From: an uncultured Oscillospiraceae bacterium | GTDB lineage: Bacteria; Bacillota; Clostridia; Oscillospirales; Ruminococcaceae | DNA length: 64,000 bases | Assembly (NCBI GenBank): GCA_900542145.1 | Contig: UQMF01000006.1 | Coordinates: 69,020 to 133,019, forward strand | Reading direction: 5' to 3' | Shown here: one piece after another, positions 63,535-64,000 of the stretch | Numbering within the stretch: the stretch's first letter is position 1 | Layout: each line of letters opens with the position of its first letter | The notes under the pieces: model-generated | What the model was told of the DNA's origin: nothing | Databases searched by the model: none | Seen by the model: the letters and a program-made list of their open reading frames with translations, nothing else | Position numbers and translations under genes: made by a program

Positions 63535-64000
63535 TCATTTCCAGAGACCCGGCTTATAGACAAGCTCCTTCGCCATCGCCATATCGGAATCGATCGACAT
63601 CCCGCCTGTCATCAGAAAATCTCCTGTGATCGCCGCATTCGCCCCGGAAGACAACGCGCGCTTTCCGTGGTCTGCAAGATAAATCCTTCCTGCCGCCAGA
63701 CGGATCGATGCATCCGGCAGAAGAAAACGAAATACCGCCACAGTCCGGCAGAATTCCTCGTTCGTCATCGGCTTCCGATCCTCAAACGGCGAATCCTTGA
63801 TCGGATTTAATACATTGACCGGAATGGATTTCACGCCCAGCTCCCGCTCCATCAGTGCAAGCTCGATCCGGTCCTCCATACTCTCCCCGAGATTGATCAG
63901 GCACCCACTGCAAAGTGTCAGCCCGGCAGCCCGTGCCGCCCGAAGCGTTGCCATCTTGTCATCCGTGCTGTGTGAGGAGCATACCCCGGTGAAAAATGTT
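63535..64000 (-). CDS. bioB: Biotin synthase, C-terminal part (runs off the window)
   Basis: The frame continues upstream of the first ATG (63954) to the window end in BioB-like sequence (FFTGVCSSHSTDDKMATLRAA in part), so the true start is outside. Visible motifs are CSGCLINLGESMEDR, SIPVNVLNPIKDSP and RLAAGRI. The radical-SAM CxxxCxxC is beyond the window. BioB inserts sulfur into dethiobiotin. The end reads PGLWK and stop. Only 46 bases separate it from the inverted-copy element. Confidence 0.88.
   Translation of the reverse strand, partial: TFFTGVCSSHSTDDKMATLRAARAAGLTLCSGCLINLGESMEDRIELALMERELGVKSIPVNVLNPIKDSPFEDRKPMTNEEFCRTVAVFRFLLPDASIRLAAGRIYLADHGKRALSSGANAAITGDFLMTGGMSIDSDMAMAKELVYKPGLWK

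Overview
The window looks like chromosomal DNA of a spore-forming, fairly high-GC member of the Clostridia, most like Ruminococcus or another Oscillospiraceae. The evidence is the spoVAC-spoVAD-spoVAE operon, strong TTGACA/TATAAT promoters with AGGAGG ribosome binding sites, the YlxM-Ffh-S16-KhpA cluster, PPDK, lipoproteins with clostridial lipoboxes, and intrinsic terminators after most operons. This is inferred from gene content only.

Layout. 0-3.3 kb: a zinc-ribbon membrane protein with a long decapeptide repeat. 3.5-12.6 kb: a six-gene minus-strand operon read as purB, recJ, relA/spoT, an MBL hydrolase, pncB and an unknown protein. 12.8-16.3 kb: a PadR-DUF1700-DUF4097-DUF4097 operon behind three operator-like palindromes. 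16.4-25.2 kb: glmU with a nicotinamidase-like hydrolase, a PH-domain membrane protein, two tandem PrsA-like lipoproteins with an Orn/Lys/Arg decarboxylase, and a BMP-type lipoprotein. 25.4-29.2 kb: uvrC, rsmD, coaD and a coiled-coil protein. 29.4-36.7 kb: a polysaccharide deacetylase, leuS, an alpha/beta hydrolase and a GGDEF-EAL sensor. 37-40.1 kb: a GH13 amylase and a DUF4956/VTC pair. 40.3-43.9 kb: rpmH-rnpA-yidD-yidC-jag. 44-46.3 kb: a ComFB-like protein and spoVA genes. 46.6-54 kb: ppdK and the polyamine transporter operon potA-B-C-D. 54.1-57 kb: ylxM-ffh-Imm17-like-rpsP-khpA. 57.3-61.1 kb: an FtsX-type permease and a membrane-fusion lipoprotein with no ATPase. 61.3-64 kb: an IS110-type transposase, two inverted copies of an unknown non-coding sequence, and the 3' part of bioB, which runs off the window.

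The window is rich in small repeats. The most interesting is a four-helix-bundle (S23/IVS family) gene flanked by hairpins and tandem AATTCSGAAT-type repeats, sitting between potB and potC. A 160-bp relative without a coding region lies at 38.4 kb, and a 3'-end-like piece lies at 57.3 kb. All three abut stop codons or gene ends. Together they suggest a mobile element family with autonomous and non-autonomous forms. Other repeats are two MITE-like palindromes at 28.4 and 29.2 kb, a 96-bp tandem repeat at 46.3 kb, a hairpin cluster at 57.0-57.3 kb, and a 500-bp head-to-head pair of divergent copies at 63.0-63.5 kb.

Functional links: polyamine biosynthesis (the decarboxylase) and uptake (pot); NAD salvage (pncB and possibly the nicotinamidase-like hydrolase); stringent response, purine and DNA repair genes in one operon; protein export and insertion (ffh, yidC, yidD, PrsA-like foldases).
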